Below are positions 1 to 8,635 of a stretch of 47,112 nucleotides of DNA, in pieces. Each line of letters starts with the position of its first letter. The first letter of the stretch is position 1. Position numbers and translations under genes: made by a program. The notes beneath the pieces are model-generated. The model had not been told where the DNA came from. It worked only from the letters and a program-made list of their open reading frames with translations, and did not search any database. The stretch covers positions 1 to 47,112 of the forward strand of contig WGCW01000139.1 in NCBI GenBank assembly GCA_015493585.1, given 5' to 3'. This DNA comes from Acidobacteriota bacterium. GTDB taxonomy: Bacteria > Acidobacteriota > Thermoanaerobaculia > Thermoanaerobaculales > Sulfomarinibacteraceae.

Positions 1-2037
1 CGTCAGGTGCAACTGTTCAAGGAGGCTGCTGAACCGTCCGCGATCCTCGGCCCGGTCGATCGCCTCACGGCTCGTCCCCATGATGGCCACGCCGGCGTCT
101 TCCAGGTCGGCCGCCAGGCTCAGCGGCGTTTGCCCGCCGAGCTGGACGATGACGCCGACGGGCCTTTCAGCGTCGCAAATGTCGAGCACGTCTTCCCGGT
201 GCAGCGGGTCAAAGTGCAGGCGGTCCGCGGCGTCGTAGTCGGTGGAGACCGTTTCCGGGTTGCAGTTGACCATGACGGCCTCGAAAGCTTCGGCGTTGAG
301 GCCAGCCACCGCCTCGACGCAACAGGTATCGAACTCGATCCCCTGGCCGATCCGCACCGGGCCGCCGCCGAGGATGAGGACGGGCCGCCGGGTTCGCGGC
401 ATCTCATCGGCGTCGCCGAAGGAGCCGTAAAGGTACGGCGTCTGGGCGGCGAATTCGGCGGCGCATGTGTCGACCCGCCGCCGGACCCGGCCGCACCCCG
501 CCTCCAGCCGCTGACGGCGGATCGAGGCTTCCGTCTGACCCCAGAGCCGGGCAAGCTGGGCGTCTGCCATCCCGAGCCGCTTGGCCGCCCGGATCGTCCC
601 GGCTCCGGGACCGCTGCTGGCCAACGCTCCGGCGGCGGCCACGAGGCCGGCGATCCGGTGCAGGAACCACGGGTCGATCCGGGTCATCCGGTGCAGCGCT
701 CCGATCTCCCACCCCCTGCGGAGGGCCTCGGCCACCTCCCACAGCCGCTCCAGTGATGGGCGCTCAAGCCGGCGTTCGAGCTCCACGTCGGTGGCGCGCG
801 CGACGGCCGGAGGCGCATCGAGCGAGTCCCGGCCGATTTCGAGGGAGCGGATCGCCTTGAGCAGCGCCTCTTCGAAGCTGCGCCCAATCGCGGCGACCTC
901 GCCGACGGCCTTCATCGACGTCCCAAGCAAGGGGCTGGCACCGGGGAACTTCTCGAACGCAAACCGTGGGATCTTCACGACGACGTAATCGAGCGCCGGC
1001 TCGAACGAGGCTGGAGTCGTTTTCGTGATGTCGTTGAGCAGGTCATCGAGGCGGCGGCCCAGGGCGACCTTGGCCGCCAGCCGGGCAATGGGAAACCCCG
1101 TCGCTTTGGAGGCCAGCGCCGAGGAGCGGGAAACGCGCGGATTCATCTCGATGACGGCGAAACGGCCGTCCTTCGGATTGACCGCAAATTGGACGTTGGC
1201 GCCGCCCGTCGCGACGCCGACGGCATCGAGCACCCCGCGTGCCGCGTCCCGCAGGCGTTGGATTTCGCGGTCGGTCAATGTCTGGGCCGGGGCGACGGTG
1301 ATCGAGTCGCCGGTGTGCACACCCATCGGATCAACGTTCTCAATCGAGCAGACGACGACGAAGGTGCCGCCTTCGTCGCGCATGACCTCGAGCTCGAACT
1401 CCTTCCATCCGAGCACCGACGTCTCGACGAGCGTCTCGTGCGCCGGAGAGGCATCGAGCCCGCGCCTGAGCTGCTCCCGAAGCTCCTCGGCGGTCCGGGC
1501 CGTGCCACCGCCCCACCCGCCCAACGTGAAGGAGGGCCGGACGATCAGCGGCAGCCCGAACTCCGCTGCGGCCGCCATCCCTTCCTCGACCGAGTGGACC
1601 GTTCGCGCCGGAAGGACCGGGAGCCCCGCATTCTCCATGGCCCGCCGGAACGCCTCCCTGTCCTCGGCCAGCCGGATCGAGCGCGCCGATGCGCCGAGGA
1701 GCTCGACCCCGAGCCGCTCGAGCACACCGGCCTCCTCGAGCTCCACGGCCAGATTGAGCGCCGTCTGCCCGCCAAGGGTCGGGATGAGCGCCTGGGGGCG
1801 CTCCCGTTCGAGCACCGCCGTCACCGTTGTCAGGTCGAGCGGCTCCACGTACGTGCGGTCGGCCAACCGGACGTCGGTCATCACCGTTGCCGGGTTGGAG
1901 TTGACGAGGACGACCCGGCACCCCTCTTCCTTCAGGGCCTTGACCCCCTGAACGCCCGAGTAGTCGAACTCGCAGGCCTGCCCGATCCGGATCGGACCCG
2001 CGCCGAGGATGCAGACGGTGCGCGGCGCCGGGCTCAC
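1..2037 (-). CDS. carB: Carbamoyl-phosphate synthase large subunit, N-terminal ~679 residues (runs off the window)
   Basis: The large subunit makes carbamoyl phosphate from bicarbonate, ammonia and two ATP for pyrimidine and arginine synthesis in the cytosol. The reading frame starts at GTG 2037 and stays open to base 1. It opens with [19 protein letters not shown] (about residues 10-28), followed by [11 protein letters not shown]. It later shows [37 protein letters not shown], the second-half start [15 protein letters not shown], and [16 protein letters not shown] just before the edge. These match the carboxyphosphate half and the start of the carbamate half of a protein usually about 1,070 residues long; roughly the last 390 residues lie outside. 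The start codon overlaps the carA stop by 4 nt (GTGA), so the two subunits are probably translationally coupled. I see no internal stop. Identity is very secure. Confidence 0.97.
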   Translation of the reverse strand, partial: MSPAPRTVCILGAGPIRIGQACEFDYSGVQGVKALKEEGCRVVLVNSNPATVMTDVRLADRTYVEPLDLTTVTAVLERERPQALIPTLGGQTALNLAVELEEAGVLERLGVELLGASARSIRLAEDREAFRRAMENAGLPVLPARTVHSVEEGMAAAAEFGLPLIVRPSFTLGGWGGGTARTAEELREQLRRGLDASPAHETLVETSVLGWKEFELEVMRDEGGTFVVVCSIENVDPMGVHTGDSITVAPAQTLTDREIQRLRDAARGVLDAVGVATGGANVQFAVNPKDGRFAVIEMNPRVSRSSALASKATGFPIARLAAKVALGRRLDDLLNDITKTTPASFEPALDYVVVKIPRFAFEKFPGASPLLGTSMKAVGEVAAIGRSFEEALLKAIRSLEIGRDSLDAPPAVARATDVELERRLERPSLERLWEVAEALRRGWEIGALHRMTRIDPWFLHRIAGLVAAAGALASSGPGAGTIRAAKRLGMADAQLARLWGQTEASIRRQRLEAGCGRVRRRVDTCAAEFAAQTPYLYGSFGDADEMPRTRRPVLILGGGPVRIGQGIEFDTCCVEAVAGLNAEAFEAVMVNCNPETVSTDYDAADRLHFDPLHREDVLDICDAERPVGVIVQLGGQTPLSLAADLEDAGVAIMGTSREAIDRAEDRGRFSSLLEQLHLT

Positions 2038-3182
2038 GAGACCTCCAAGCCTGCCCGGCACCGTTCGGCGAAGCGGGCGAAGAGGCCAGCAGCGTCGTTG
2101 GGTCCCGGTGCCGCCTCGGGGTGAAACTGGACGGACTCGAGACCGAGGCGCGGCAGAGCAATCCCCTCGACCGTTCCGTCGGTCAGGTTGATGTGGGTGA
2201 CCTCGATTTCGCGGGGCAACGAGGCTTCCTCCACGGCGTAGTTGTGGTTCTGTGCTGTGATGAGGACCCGGCCGGTGGCCAGCTCGCGCACCGGATGGTT
2301 ACCGCCGTGGTGTCCGAACGGCAGCTTGACCGTCCGGCCGCCCAGCGCCAGGCCGAGGATCTGGTGTCCGAGGCAGATGCCGAGCAGCGGCTTGCGGCCG
2401 ATGAGCGCCGTCACCAGCTCGCGACCGCCATCGACCGCGCCTGGATCCCCCGGGCCGTTCGACAGCACGACGCCGGCCACCTCGCCCGCCAAGAGCGTTT
2501 CAGGTCCGCGTGCCGGTGGGACGACCTCGACGCGAAAACCCTCGCCAATCAGCCGCCGGAGGATCGAGCGTTTCACCCCGAAATCGACGACGCGGACCAG
2601 TGGTCCGTCCGGGTTCCCGCGAGCCATCCCGGGCCACGGACCCTCGGTCCAGGCGTACGGTTCCCCGCAGGCGACCTCCCGGGCGAGGTCGACGCCGTCG
2701 GTACCGCGGGCCTCCCGGGCAGCCGCCAGGAGTCCGTCCGGATCGCTTCCGTCAGCGACCAGAATGCCGGGGATCGCTCCGTGTGTCCGGACGTGGCGCA
2801 CGATCGCTCGCGTGTCGAACCCCCATCCAACCGTCACTCCGCGGGCCTTCAGCCACGCCTCGAGCGCCTCCTCGGCGCGCCAGGAGGACGGCACCTCATC
2901 GAGGTCTTGTACGATCAGCGCTCGCGCCCATACGCGATTGGACTCGGCGTCGGCCGCGTTGATGCCGGTTTGACCGACGTGGGCCACCGTCAATACCAGA
3001 ATCTGACCGTGGTACGAGGGATCCGTCAGCATTTCCTCGTAGCCGGTCATCGACGTGTTGAAGACGACCTCGCCCTCACGCACCCCGGCCTTCCCGGCGG
3101 CATATCCAGAGAACGCCGCCCTATCCGAGAGGACCAGGTGCGCCCGGCGCGGCGAGCGTAACAACCGGGGGAGATTGTCCAT
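2034..3182 (-). CDS. carA: Carbamoyl-phosphate synthase small (glutaminase) subunit
   Basis: This subunit hydrolyses glutamine and channels ammonia to CarB. The protein is 382 residues, normal for the family. The N-terminal CPSase_sm domain (about 13-140) contains [17 protein letters not shown] and [12 protein letters not shown]. The class I glutamine amidotransferase domain (about 195-380) contains [16 protein letters not shown] with nucleophile Cys270, and VQFHPEA with His354 and Glu356, so the catalytic triad is complete. ATG at 3182 is the first sensible start, and the residues after it match the family N-terminus, but the ribosome binding site is weak. It is followed immediately by carB with a 4-nt overlap. 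About 250 bases without a gene lie upstream. Confidence 0.97.
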   Translation of the reverse strand: MDNLPRLLRSPRRAHLVLSDRAAFSGYAAGKAGVREGEVVFNTSMTGYEEMLTDPSYHGQILVLTVAHVGQTGINAADAESNRVWARALIVQDLDEVPSSWRAEEALEAWLKARGVTVGWGFDTRAIVRHVRTHGAIPGILVADGSDPDGLLAAAREARGTDGVDLAREVACGEPYAWTEGPWPGMARGNPDGPLVRVVDFGVKRSILRRLIGEGFRVEVVPPARGPETLLAGEVAGVVLSNGPGDPGAVDGGRELVTALIGRKPLLGICLGHQILGLALGGRTVKLPFGHHGGNHPVRELATGRVLITAQNHNYAVEEASLPREIEVTHINLTDGTVEGIALPRLGLESVQFHPEAAPGPNDAAGLFARFAERCRAGLEVS

Positions 3183-3308
3183 CGGGGCGCCAGCCTACCA
3201 CACCGCAGCGGCGGCACGCGGCCACCGGACGGCACGGACGGACCTCCTCGCCGTGCCACGTCTTGACGGTTGGCAGGGGTTGCGTGCTTGGGAGATTAGC
3301 TCTAATGA

Positions 3309-3329
3309 ATTGAACACTGTCCCCTACTC
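3309..3329 (-). repeat. Dispersed GGGACAGTGTT repeat, copy A
   Basis: On the minus strand this reads GAGTAGGGGACAGTGTTCAA followed by T. The same core occurs three more times at 46417-46439, 46466-46488 and 46610-46632, where it reads GTTGAATAC at the end. It lies in the gene-free stretch 3183-3432 between carA and the oxidoreductase gene; I see nothing else definable there. It looks like a REP-type palindromic or mobile-element-end sequence, but no transposase is nearby, so its nature is inferred. Confidence 0.6.
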
Positions 3330-3432
3330 AACGAGAACAGCCGTTGGACCAGGAACCGCGGGACGAGAAGCGACGGTGTTCTTCCTTCTCCGTATGCCTC
3401 TCCGTGGTGGCGATGAGACCGCCCGGGGCGAC

Positions 3433-4377
3433 TCAGCGGCGGGCGGTCCGTTCGCGGATTTCGATGGCTACGGCGAGGGCGGCGGCGCCAGCGGCGCCAT
3501 CGACGATTGGGGCGGTTTCGCCGCGGCACGCTCCAAAGAACGCGTTCTGCTCGGCGGCGAGCGGCTCTTGCGGCGTGACGTCGATATGCTGGGGAACGAT
3601 CTGAACGCCGGCAGGACCCCGTTGCAGGCGGGCCGAGTGCACGGTCTGATCGGCGTAGTCGATCGAGAAGTAGCTGTCTTGGGCGAACAACCGGAGCTTG
3701 CGGACGCGCTCGGCTGAAACGCGGCTCGCCGTCAGGTTCGCCACCAGCCCGGAAGGAAACTCGACCCAACCGTGGCAGAGATCAACCTTGTCAGTCAGCA
3801 CGGGGACGCCGACGGCACGGATCTCGGAGGGTTGCTCACCGGCCACGGCCAGCGTGATCTGGATGTCGTGAATCATCAGGTCGAGGATGACGTCGACGTC
3901 GACCGACCGTGCCGTGAACGGCGAGAGACGCTGCGCCTCCAGGTAGCGGACGCCGCTGGCGATCTTGAGCGCGGCGTGGACGGCCGGATTGTGAAACTCC
4001 ACGTGACCAACGGCGAGAATCGTGCCGTTCCGGGCAGCCAGATCAACGAGCTCCTCAGCCTCTGCCACCGTTGCGGCGACCGGTTTTTCGACCAGGACGT
4101 GGCAGCCGTGGTCGAGCAGGAAACCGGCGACCTCGCGGTGCGTCACGGTGGGGGTAGCAACGATGACGGCGTCGGCCCGAGCGGCAGCTTCGAGATCGGG
4201 CAGGGCTGCCGCGCCGTATTTCGAGCAGATCGCCTCCAGACGGTCCCGGTCCCGGTCGTAGGCGCCGAGAAAGCGGACCGCCGGGTTCGAGGCGGCGAGG
4301 CGGACGTGGTGCTGGCCGAGGTGGCCGGTTCCAGCCACCGCGACGGTGAGGGCATCGTGAAGGTCGGTATCGATCAT
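3433..4377 (-). CDS. Gfo/Idh/MocA-family NAD(P)-dependent sugar oxidoreductase
   Basis: This is a cytosolic NAD(P)-dependent dehydrogenase of the Gfo/Idh/MocA type, about 314 residues. The N-terminal Rossmann fold has the dinucleotide motif AGTGHLGQHH (about 15-24), followed by ATPTVTH and VLVEKP, whose Lys (about 98) is the usual catalytic lysine. The C-terminal sheet domain begins with VGHVEFHNPA and contains LDLMIHDIQI, which supplies the conserved Asp and His. The run RLSPFTARSVDVDVILDLMIHD resembles the subfamily found beside lipid A genes (GnnA-like UDP-GlcNAc 3-dehydrogenases). That suggests a nucleotide-sugar substrate, but no lpxA or aminotransferase is in view, so the substrate is open. 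I chose ATG 4377; a GTG at 4395 would add six residues. It is divergent from the aminopeptidase gene, with 87 bases between. Confidence 0.85.
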   Translation of the reverse strand: MIDTDLHDALTVAVAGTGHLGQHHVRLAASNPAVRFLGAYDRDRDRLEAICSKYGAAALPDLEAAARADAVIVATPTVTHREVAGFLLDHGCHVLVEKPVAATVAEAEELVDLAARNGTILAVGHVEFHNPAVHAALKIASGVRYLEAQRLSPFTARSVDVDVILDLMIHDIQITLAVAGEQPSEIRAVGVPVLTDKVDLCHGWVEFPSGLVANLTASRVSAERVRKLRLFAQDSYFSIDYADQTVHSARLQRGPAGVQIVPQHIDVTPQEPLAAEQNAFFGACRGETAPIVDGAAGAAALAVAIEIRERTARR

Positions 4378-4409
4378 GGGCGGAGCATAACGCACCCGGA
4401 CGGGCGGAG

Positions 4410-4415
4410 TACAAT
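4410..4415 (+). promoter_or_regulatory. Candidate -10 element for the aminopeptidase gene
   Basis: TACAAT lies about 50 bases before the GTG of the M29-like gene, in the divergent spacer. No convincing -35 is 16-18 bases upstream. The same GTACAAT string lies before the genes at 23741 and 43822, which supports a shared promoter element. Confidence 0.35.
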
Positions 4416-4464
4416 CGAATGCCCGGATCGTCAGAGGCCCGGTTCGATCCGGAAAGGAGGCGCC

Positions 4465-5544
4465 GTGTTTGACCTAGAGAAGCTCTTGATCGATGTATTC
4501 GACCCGCAACCTGAAGAAATCGTAACCATCGCCGTCGATCTGCCCCACGACGGGATCTCCGACAACGAGGAGTGGCGTGCGCGCAGGGAGATGGCCGAGG
4601 AGTGGCGGGAGATGTTTGCCCGTCTTGGCCATCAACGCGGCTTTACGGTCAACCCGATGCTGACCTATCCCGCGACAGGTGCCAACAACAGCGACCTTCC
4701 CGAAACGGGGTGGCTCGAGGGAGAAGAGATCAATCTTCTCGACGCCCTGAAAGGCTCGACGCTCGTCGTCGCCATGACGGAGTACTCCGCCACGGCACCG
4801 CTCGAGGAGATCGCCAAGGAAAACGAGGACTTTCGCGCCGCGTCAATGCCCGGCGTCAGCAAGCGGATGGAACAATCTGCCCTTGCCGCCGACTACGCCG
4901 AAGTTGCGCGCCGGTGCCAGGTCATCGCCGATGCGATGAAAGGCGCTGTCCTCGTCGACGTGCAGTTCTCGACGGGACACCGGTGCTGGTTCGACATCCG
5001 CAACCGCGAGCCAGAGATCGACGATGGATTCCTGCCGCGGTTCAAGGAGGGGGACCGGATCATCAACCTCCCCTCGGGCGAAACGTTTGAGGTGCCGTAC
5101 GAGGGTGAGATCGAGGGTGTGCCATCGTGGACGGCCGGGACGATCCCCGTCATCGAGGACGGGGAGCTGGTGCTCTTCCACGTCAATGCCAATCACGTTG
5201 GGATCGTCGAGGGAGACGGGCCGGTCGCCGGCCGGTATGCCGAGACCTTCGCGGAGGATCCAGCACGGACCAACATCGCGGAGGTGGCGTTCGGTGTCAA
5301 CGAGATGGCTCAAGTGACCGGGAACGTCCTCGAGGACGAAAAGGCCGGGTTCCACTGGGCGTTCGGGCGTTCGGATCACCTCGGTGGCGTCACCGGCGTG
5401 GCGGACTTCCGGTCGCCTCAGACCGTCGTCCATCAGGACATCGTCTACGCCAAGGGAAACGCCGTGCAGATCGCTCACGCCGTGGTCATTCATCCGGACG
5501 GCCGAACCGTGGAGATCATCAAGGACGGCGAGTACGTCGTGTGA
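4465..5544 (+). CDS. M29-like (AmpS/aminopeptidase T type) metallo-aminopeptidase
   Basis: This is a 359-residue protein of the thermophilic aminopeptidase (M29) fold, expected to be a cytosolic metal-dependent enzyme that removes N-terminal residues from peptides. The diagnostic elements are in order: NLPSGETFEVPYEGEIEG (about 201-218), AEVAFGVNEMAQVTGNVLEDEK (Glu273 and Glu292 region), HWAFGRSDHLGG (His297), and VVHQDIVYAK (His323, Asp325). These correspond to the metal-ligand Glu/Glu/His/His/Asp positions of the family. The N-terminal half is more divergent and lacks the repeated start of AmpT, so peptidase activity is inferred. The start is GTG 4465, because an almost perfect Shine-Dalgarno (GGAAAGGAGG, 4451-4460) sits five bases before it; the frame is open much further upstream without a start signal. 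It appears monocistronic. Confidence 0.8.
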   Translation: MFDLEKLLIDVFDPQPEEIVTIAVDLPHDGISDNEEWRARREMAEEWREMFARLGHQRGFTVNPMLTYPATGANNSDLPETGWLEGEEINLLDALKGSTLVVAMTEYSATAPLEEIAKENEDFRAASMPGVSKRMEQSALAADYAEVARRCQVIADAMKGAVLVDVQFSTGHRCWFDIRNREPEIDDGFLPRFKEGDRIINLPSGETFEVPYEGEIEGVPSWTAGTIPVIEDGELVLFHVNANHVGIVEGDGPVAGRYAETFAEDPARTNIAEVAFGVNEMAQVTGNVLEDEKAGFHWAFGRSDHLGGVTGVADFRSPQTVVHQDIVYAKGNAVQIAHAVVIHPDGRTVEIIKDGEYVV

Positions 5545-5692
5545 TACTCAACCCGGGCAACGTGACCCGGTGCTGTCTGAACGGGATGGGGCACGGACGC
5601 GTGATGTCATCCCGTGCGTCATGTGATGAGAAAGCCACTGGATTCATGCCTGGGCCACGGATGCCCCGCTCCGGTGGCTGGGCGATCTCTGC

Positions 5693-6166
5693 TCAGAACC
5701 TGACGTGGATGCGGGTGTTGGTCAGATCGTTCCGGTAGTGGATGATCGGGCCTCCGTCGTCCTTGACCCAGGCGTCGGGGAAGCGGTCTCCGTCGACATC
5801 GTACCGGCAGTGGCGCATGCGCCGGTTCGCAAAGGCATAGATCCGGACGCCCTTGCCATGTCTGAGGTGGTAGATCCGGTAGAGGTAGTGTAAGCCGCGA
5901 TAGGTTTTCCCGGTCCCCGGCAAGGGGCGCGGTCTGACATTGCCCCCGTACAGCTTGTGGTGTCCTGGCTTTTTCGGCCAAAAGGTCCCGGTATCCCGGT
6001 TGTAGATCAGCTCGTCTTCATAGAGGATGTTGATCATGTTTGGCGCTTCAAGCATGCGGGCTTTGACGAGAACCCGCTTGACATTGGGAATTGAAATCGC
6101 GGCCAGAATGCCGATCAGCGCCACGACGATCAGGATCTCCAGCAGGGTAAAGCCGCGTTCTTTCAT
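5693..6166 (-). CDS. Type IV pilin-like (prepilin) protein
   Basis: The 157-residue product begins MKERGFTLLEILIVVALIG, a very short class III leader. Prepilin peptidase should cut after Gly5, leaving N-terminal Phe and Glu5 of the mature chain, and the hydrophobic helix runs to about residue 25. The C-terminal part is basic and rich in Tyr, Arg and His, and ends with a segment containing DVDGDRFPDAWVKDDGG. That looks like a calcium-loop-type region of type II secretion pseudopilins (GspG) or minor pilins. The ATG overlaps the stop of the zinc-finger gene by 4 nt (ATGA), so the two are coupled. No other pilus gene is in the window. It could be a minor pilin or a pseudopilin; I cannot decide. 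Confidence 0.82.
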   Translation of the reverse strand: MKERGFTLLEILIVVALIGILAAISIPNVKRVLVKARMLEAPNMINILYEDELIYNRDTGTFWPKKPGHHKLYGGNVRPRPLPGTGKTYRGLHYLYRIYHLRHGKGVRIYAFANRRMRHCRYDVDGDRFPDAWVKDDGGPIIHYRNDLTNTRIHVRF

Positions 6167-6750
6167 GGTGAAGCTCCCTCCTGGGGAATAACCAGATCGC
6201 CGTCCTGATTCATGACCAGGGGTGGTCCGCCTCCCTCCGGTTGCATCCGCAGGAGGAATCCATCCGGCGTTCGTGTCATGGTGATGCGGCCCGCCCGGAT
6301 CGCCTGGGCGACATCATCGGGGACGAGCGGCTCAATGGCGGCAAGATCCGGATACCGGCCTTGCTGCTGGTAGGCATCGGCAAGCGCGCTTTGCACAAGG
6401 ATGAGATGGTCCATGGCGAACACGCGAGCGACTTCCGGGGTCTTTGAAACCTGGACCGGAGCCGGTTTCTGGCCAATCATCCAGATGAGCTCGCCGATGA
6501 TCGCGAGGACCAGAATCCCTGCGATCCAGAAAAAGGCGCGATGGCTGTGGGACCTCACCGGTGCATTGTCCGGGACGGCCGCCGGTGCTGCCGGCTTTGA
6601 CGCGACCTCGGCCCCGGCTCGATTGATGGCGCAGGTCGTACAGATCGGCGGGTCGGAGCCCGGGACCAAGCATTCGTGACAAAATGCTTGTCCGCACACC
6701 GAGCAGATCGCCTCGGCTTCGACATCGGGGTGGTTGATGCACTTTGGCAT
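6163..6750 (-). CDS. B-box-type zinc finger, single-pass membrane protein
   Basis: The product is 195 residues from ATG 6750, which has GGGAG just upstream. Residues 1-42 carry a compact Cys/His cluster: CINH, then CSVC, CHEC and CTTC. This is the arrangement of small B-box-type zinc ribbons seen in bacterial membrane proteins. An Ala/Pro linker follows, then a transmembrane helix at about 72-93 (AFFWIAGILVLAIIGELIW), then an external domain of about 100 residues containing an ALADAYQQQGRYPD stretch. The zinc finger should face the cytosol and the C-terminal domain the periplasm. It is co-translated with the downstream prepilin gene, which suggests a role in pilin-type secretion or assembly. 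That role is a guess from context. Confidence 0.7.
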   Translation of the reverse strand: MPKCINHPDVEAEAICSVCGQAFCHECLVPGSDPPICTTCAINRAGAEVASKPAAPAAVPDNAPVRSHSHRAFFWIAGILVLAIIGELIWMIGQKPAPVQVSKTPEVARVFAMDHLILVQSALADAYQQQGRYPDLAAIEPLVPDDVAQAIRAGRITMTRTPDGFLLRMQPEGGGPPLVMNQDGDLVIPQEGASP

Positions 6751-6768
6751 GGGCAAGCTCCCACTGAA

Positions 6769-6774
6769 ATTATA
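6769..6774 (-). promoter_or_regulatory. Consensus -10 box (TATAAT) for the zinc finger-prepilin pair
   Basis: On the minus strand a perfect TATAAT ends 18 bases before the ATG at 6750, with GGGAG between. The -35 region (around TCTGAT) is poor. The spacer to the divergent PBP4-type gene is only 51 bases, so promoters for both directions must overlap here. Confidence 0.5.
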
Positions 6775-6801
6775 ACCCAAAGTATGCCATGATCAGAGCC
6801 G

Positions 6802-8052
6802 ATGAGGCGGATGAGCATCTGTGCTGCGATCGTGATTCTCGCTGGGATGGCAGCCCCTGCCCCGGCCAGGTTGTTGTGGGATGCCGAGACGATCGATGGC
6901 CGCCCGGTAACCGTCCGGGACGGGGAAACACCGTTCAATCCCGCATCCGTCGTCAAAGTAGCGACGACTTGGATGGCGCTGGAACGGCTGGGGCCGGAGC
7001 ACCGGTACGTCACTGGGTTCGGGGCCGCTGGCGATCTCGATCCACGGCGCGGGCTCTTGAACGGTCATCTCGTCGTCATCGGTGGCGACGATCCCGACTT
7101 TCAGATTGAGAATGCCATCGCGGTAGCGCGGAGGCTCAACGCACTGGGCGTCCGGCGCGTGACCGGCGGGCTGACGGTCAAAGGCGCGTTCTGGATGGGA
7201 TGGGAAGGCGGCCCGTTCAGACGCAAGCCGGACCGGACGGCACGGCTGCTGCTGGCGGGCCGGCGTCTCAAACGGACGCTGAATCCGGCATTGTGGAGCG
7301 CGGCGATCTGGAAGACGTGGCGCGATCTCGCCCGCCGGCGCGGGTGGAACGTGGCCCATCCACCACGGATCGTCATCGATGGGCCGGTCGCTGTCGATGA
7401 CGCGGTGCGGCCCCGCGTCCTCGTCGTCCACCGCTCGAATCCGCTGCGTATCATCCTCAAGCGGTTCGATGTGTTCTCGAACAATGACATCGTTCGCATT
7501 GCGGACCCGCTGGGCGGCGCGGCCGCGGTGGAGGCGTTCGTACGGAACACGCTGCCCGGGCAGGCCAGTAAAGTGCACCTGCAAACGGCATGCGGCGAGG
7601 GTGAGAACCGGATGACCCCGCATCTGATCGTCCGGATGCTCGCCAAGTTCTCCCGGGCTCTGGCACGGATGCGGCTCACACCTCGCGACCTCCTGCCGGT
7701 TCCCGGCTGCGATCCGGGTCCGGTGCCGCTGATGTTCCCAAAGCTTGCGCGCGGGCGGCTGGCACGTTCGGTCGTCTGCAAGACCGGGACGCTGAGCTCG
7801 ACCGACGGAGGCGTCGCCGTGCTGGCTGGCTTGTTCACGACCCCGGATGGACGGACGATCGTCTTCTGCGTGGCAGCACCGGATGCGGGTGGCGGTCTGA
7901 GGCACTGGCGCCGCAAGGAACAGCGCTGGCTCCTCCGGTTGATCCGCCGGGAGGGAGGGGCCGTTCCGGGAGCCTGTGGTGCGCCATTCGTGCTTTCCGA
8001 TACCTTTGCAACGATCGAAACAGTTTTCCGCAGCGGGAGGAGATCACCATGA
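6802..8052 (+). CDS. dacB: D-alanyl-D-alanine carboxypeptidase/endopeptidase, PBP4 (S13) type
   Basis: This is a periplasmic serine peptidase that trims or cleaves peptidoglycan peptides. It has a hydrophobic signal peptide (about 1-22, ending APAPA) and 416 residues. The three penicillin-binding motifs are present: SVVK (Ser49, Lys52) preceded by FNPAS, SNN (226-228), and KTGTLS (Lys327-Thr-Gly). LVVIGGDDPDF matches the strand that in PBP4 precedes the large inserted domain. It is a little shorter than E. coli PBP4 (about 477), and the usual GSGLSR before the KTG region reads GEGENR. I used ATG 6802; ATG 6811 is an alternative with GAGGCGG just before it. The stop overlaps the HD-protein start by 4 nt (ATGA). 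Confidence 0.88.
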   Translation: MRRMSICAAIVILAGMAAPAPARLLWDAETIDGRPVTVRDGETPFNPASVVKVATTWMALERLGPEHRYVTGFGAAGDLDPRRGLLNGHLVVIGGDDPDFQIENAIAVARRLNALGVRRVTGGLTVKGAFWMGWEGGPFRRKPDRTARLLLAGRRLKRTLNPALWSAAIWKTWRDLARRRGWNVAHPPRIVIDGPVAVDDAVRPRVLVVHRSNPLRIILKRFDVFSNNDIVRIADPLGGAAAVEAFVRNTLPGQASKVHLQTACGEGENRMTPHLIVRMLAKFSRALARMRLTPRDLLPVPGCDPGPVPLMFPKLARGRLARSVVCKTGTLSSTDGGVAVLAGLFTTPDGRTIVFCVAAPDAGGGLRHWRRKEQRWLLRLIRREGGAVPGACGAPFVLSDTFATIETVFRSGRRSP

Positions 8053-8615
8053 GTGTGAACGATGAAATCCGAAAGATGTGGCCTGAGCTCGAGTGGATCG
8101 GCGATTCGAACCTTCGTGACAAGGTCCTGCGCTGTTGGGTCCGGGCGTTTGAACTTTCGCCGCTTCAGCCGGCTGACCTCGAGCGCATCCCGTTCACCTT
8201 GAAGGTTCCCGGTTGTCCCGTCTCATTCCTGGCGCACAAGCGTCTCGTGGTCCACATTGCCCGCGACGCCGGTCTCAAGGTCAGAGAATTTTTCGGTGCG
8301 GCGTTACCGGTCAATATGGACGTCCTGGTCGCCGGCGCGATCCTGGCCGATGTCGGGAAGCTGCTCGAGTACGAGGGTGATGGGGCGGGTGGCATCCAGC
8401 AGAGCGTGCGGGGCTCCTATCTGCGCCATCCGTTCACCGGGGTCGCTCTGGCGATGGAACAGGGGTTGCCGGACGAGGTGTGTCACATCATCGCGACACA
8501 TGCCGGGGAGGGTGCCCTGGTGGCGAGGAGCACCGAGGCCTGGCTCGTCCACCACGCGGATTTCATGACGTATGAACCGTTCGTCAGCCGCCTGGTCGTT
8601 CCGGCGGGTCCGTAA
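8049..8615 (+). CDS. HD-domain protein with a degenerate metal-binding signature
   Basis: The 188-residue product has the layout of a small HD-superfamily phosphohydrolase: VHIARDAG (His69), an ILADVGKLLEYE helix (98-109), RHPFTG (His127), IIATHAGEG (His151) and VHHADFM (His168/169, Asp171). In the family the second motif is HDxGK. Here the His is Ala100, leaving only Asp101, while the other ligand positions look intact. Metal binding may therefore be altered, or the enzyme may use one metal. Substrates in this family include nucleotides and RNA ends; nothing here fixes which. It is coupled to the PBP4-type gene by an ATGA overlap and converges on the next gene with a 20-base gap. Confidence 0.75.
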   Translation: MSVNDEIRKMWPELEWIGDSNLRDKVLRCWVRAFELSPLQPADLERIPFTLKVPGCPVSFLAHKRLVVHIARDAGLKVREFFGAALPVNMDVLVAGAILADVGKLLEYEGDGAGGIQQSVRGSYLRHPFTGVALAMEQGLPDEVCHIIATHAGEGALVARSTEAWLVHHADFMTYEPFVSRLVVPAGP

Positions 8616-8635
8616 GCGGAACGTCCCGGGCTGGG

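Noticed and set aside
3772-4464. An N-terminal extension of the M29-like protein across 230 extra codons
   Set aside because: That stretch is antisense to the Gfo/Idh gene, while GTG 4465 has an almost perfect Shine-Dalgarno and begins the conserved protein.
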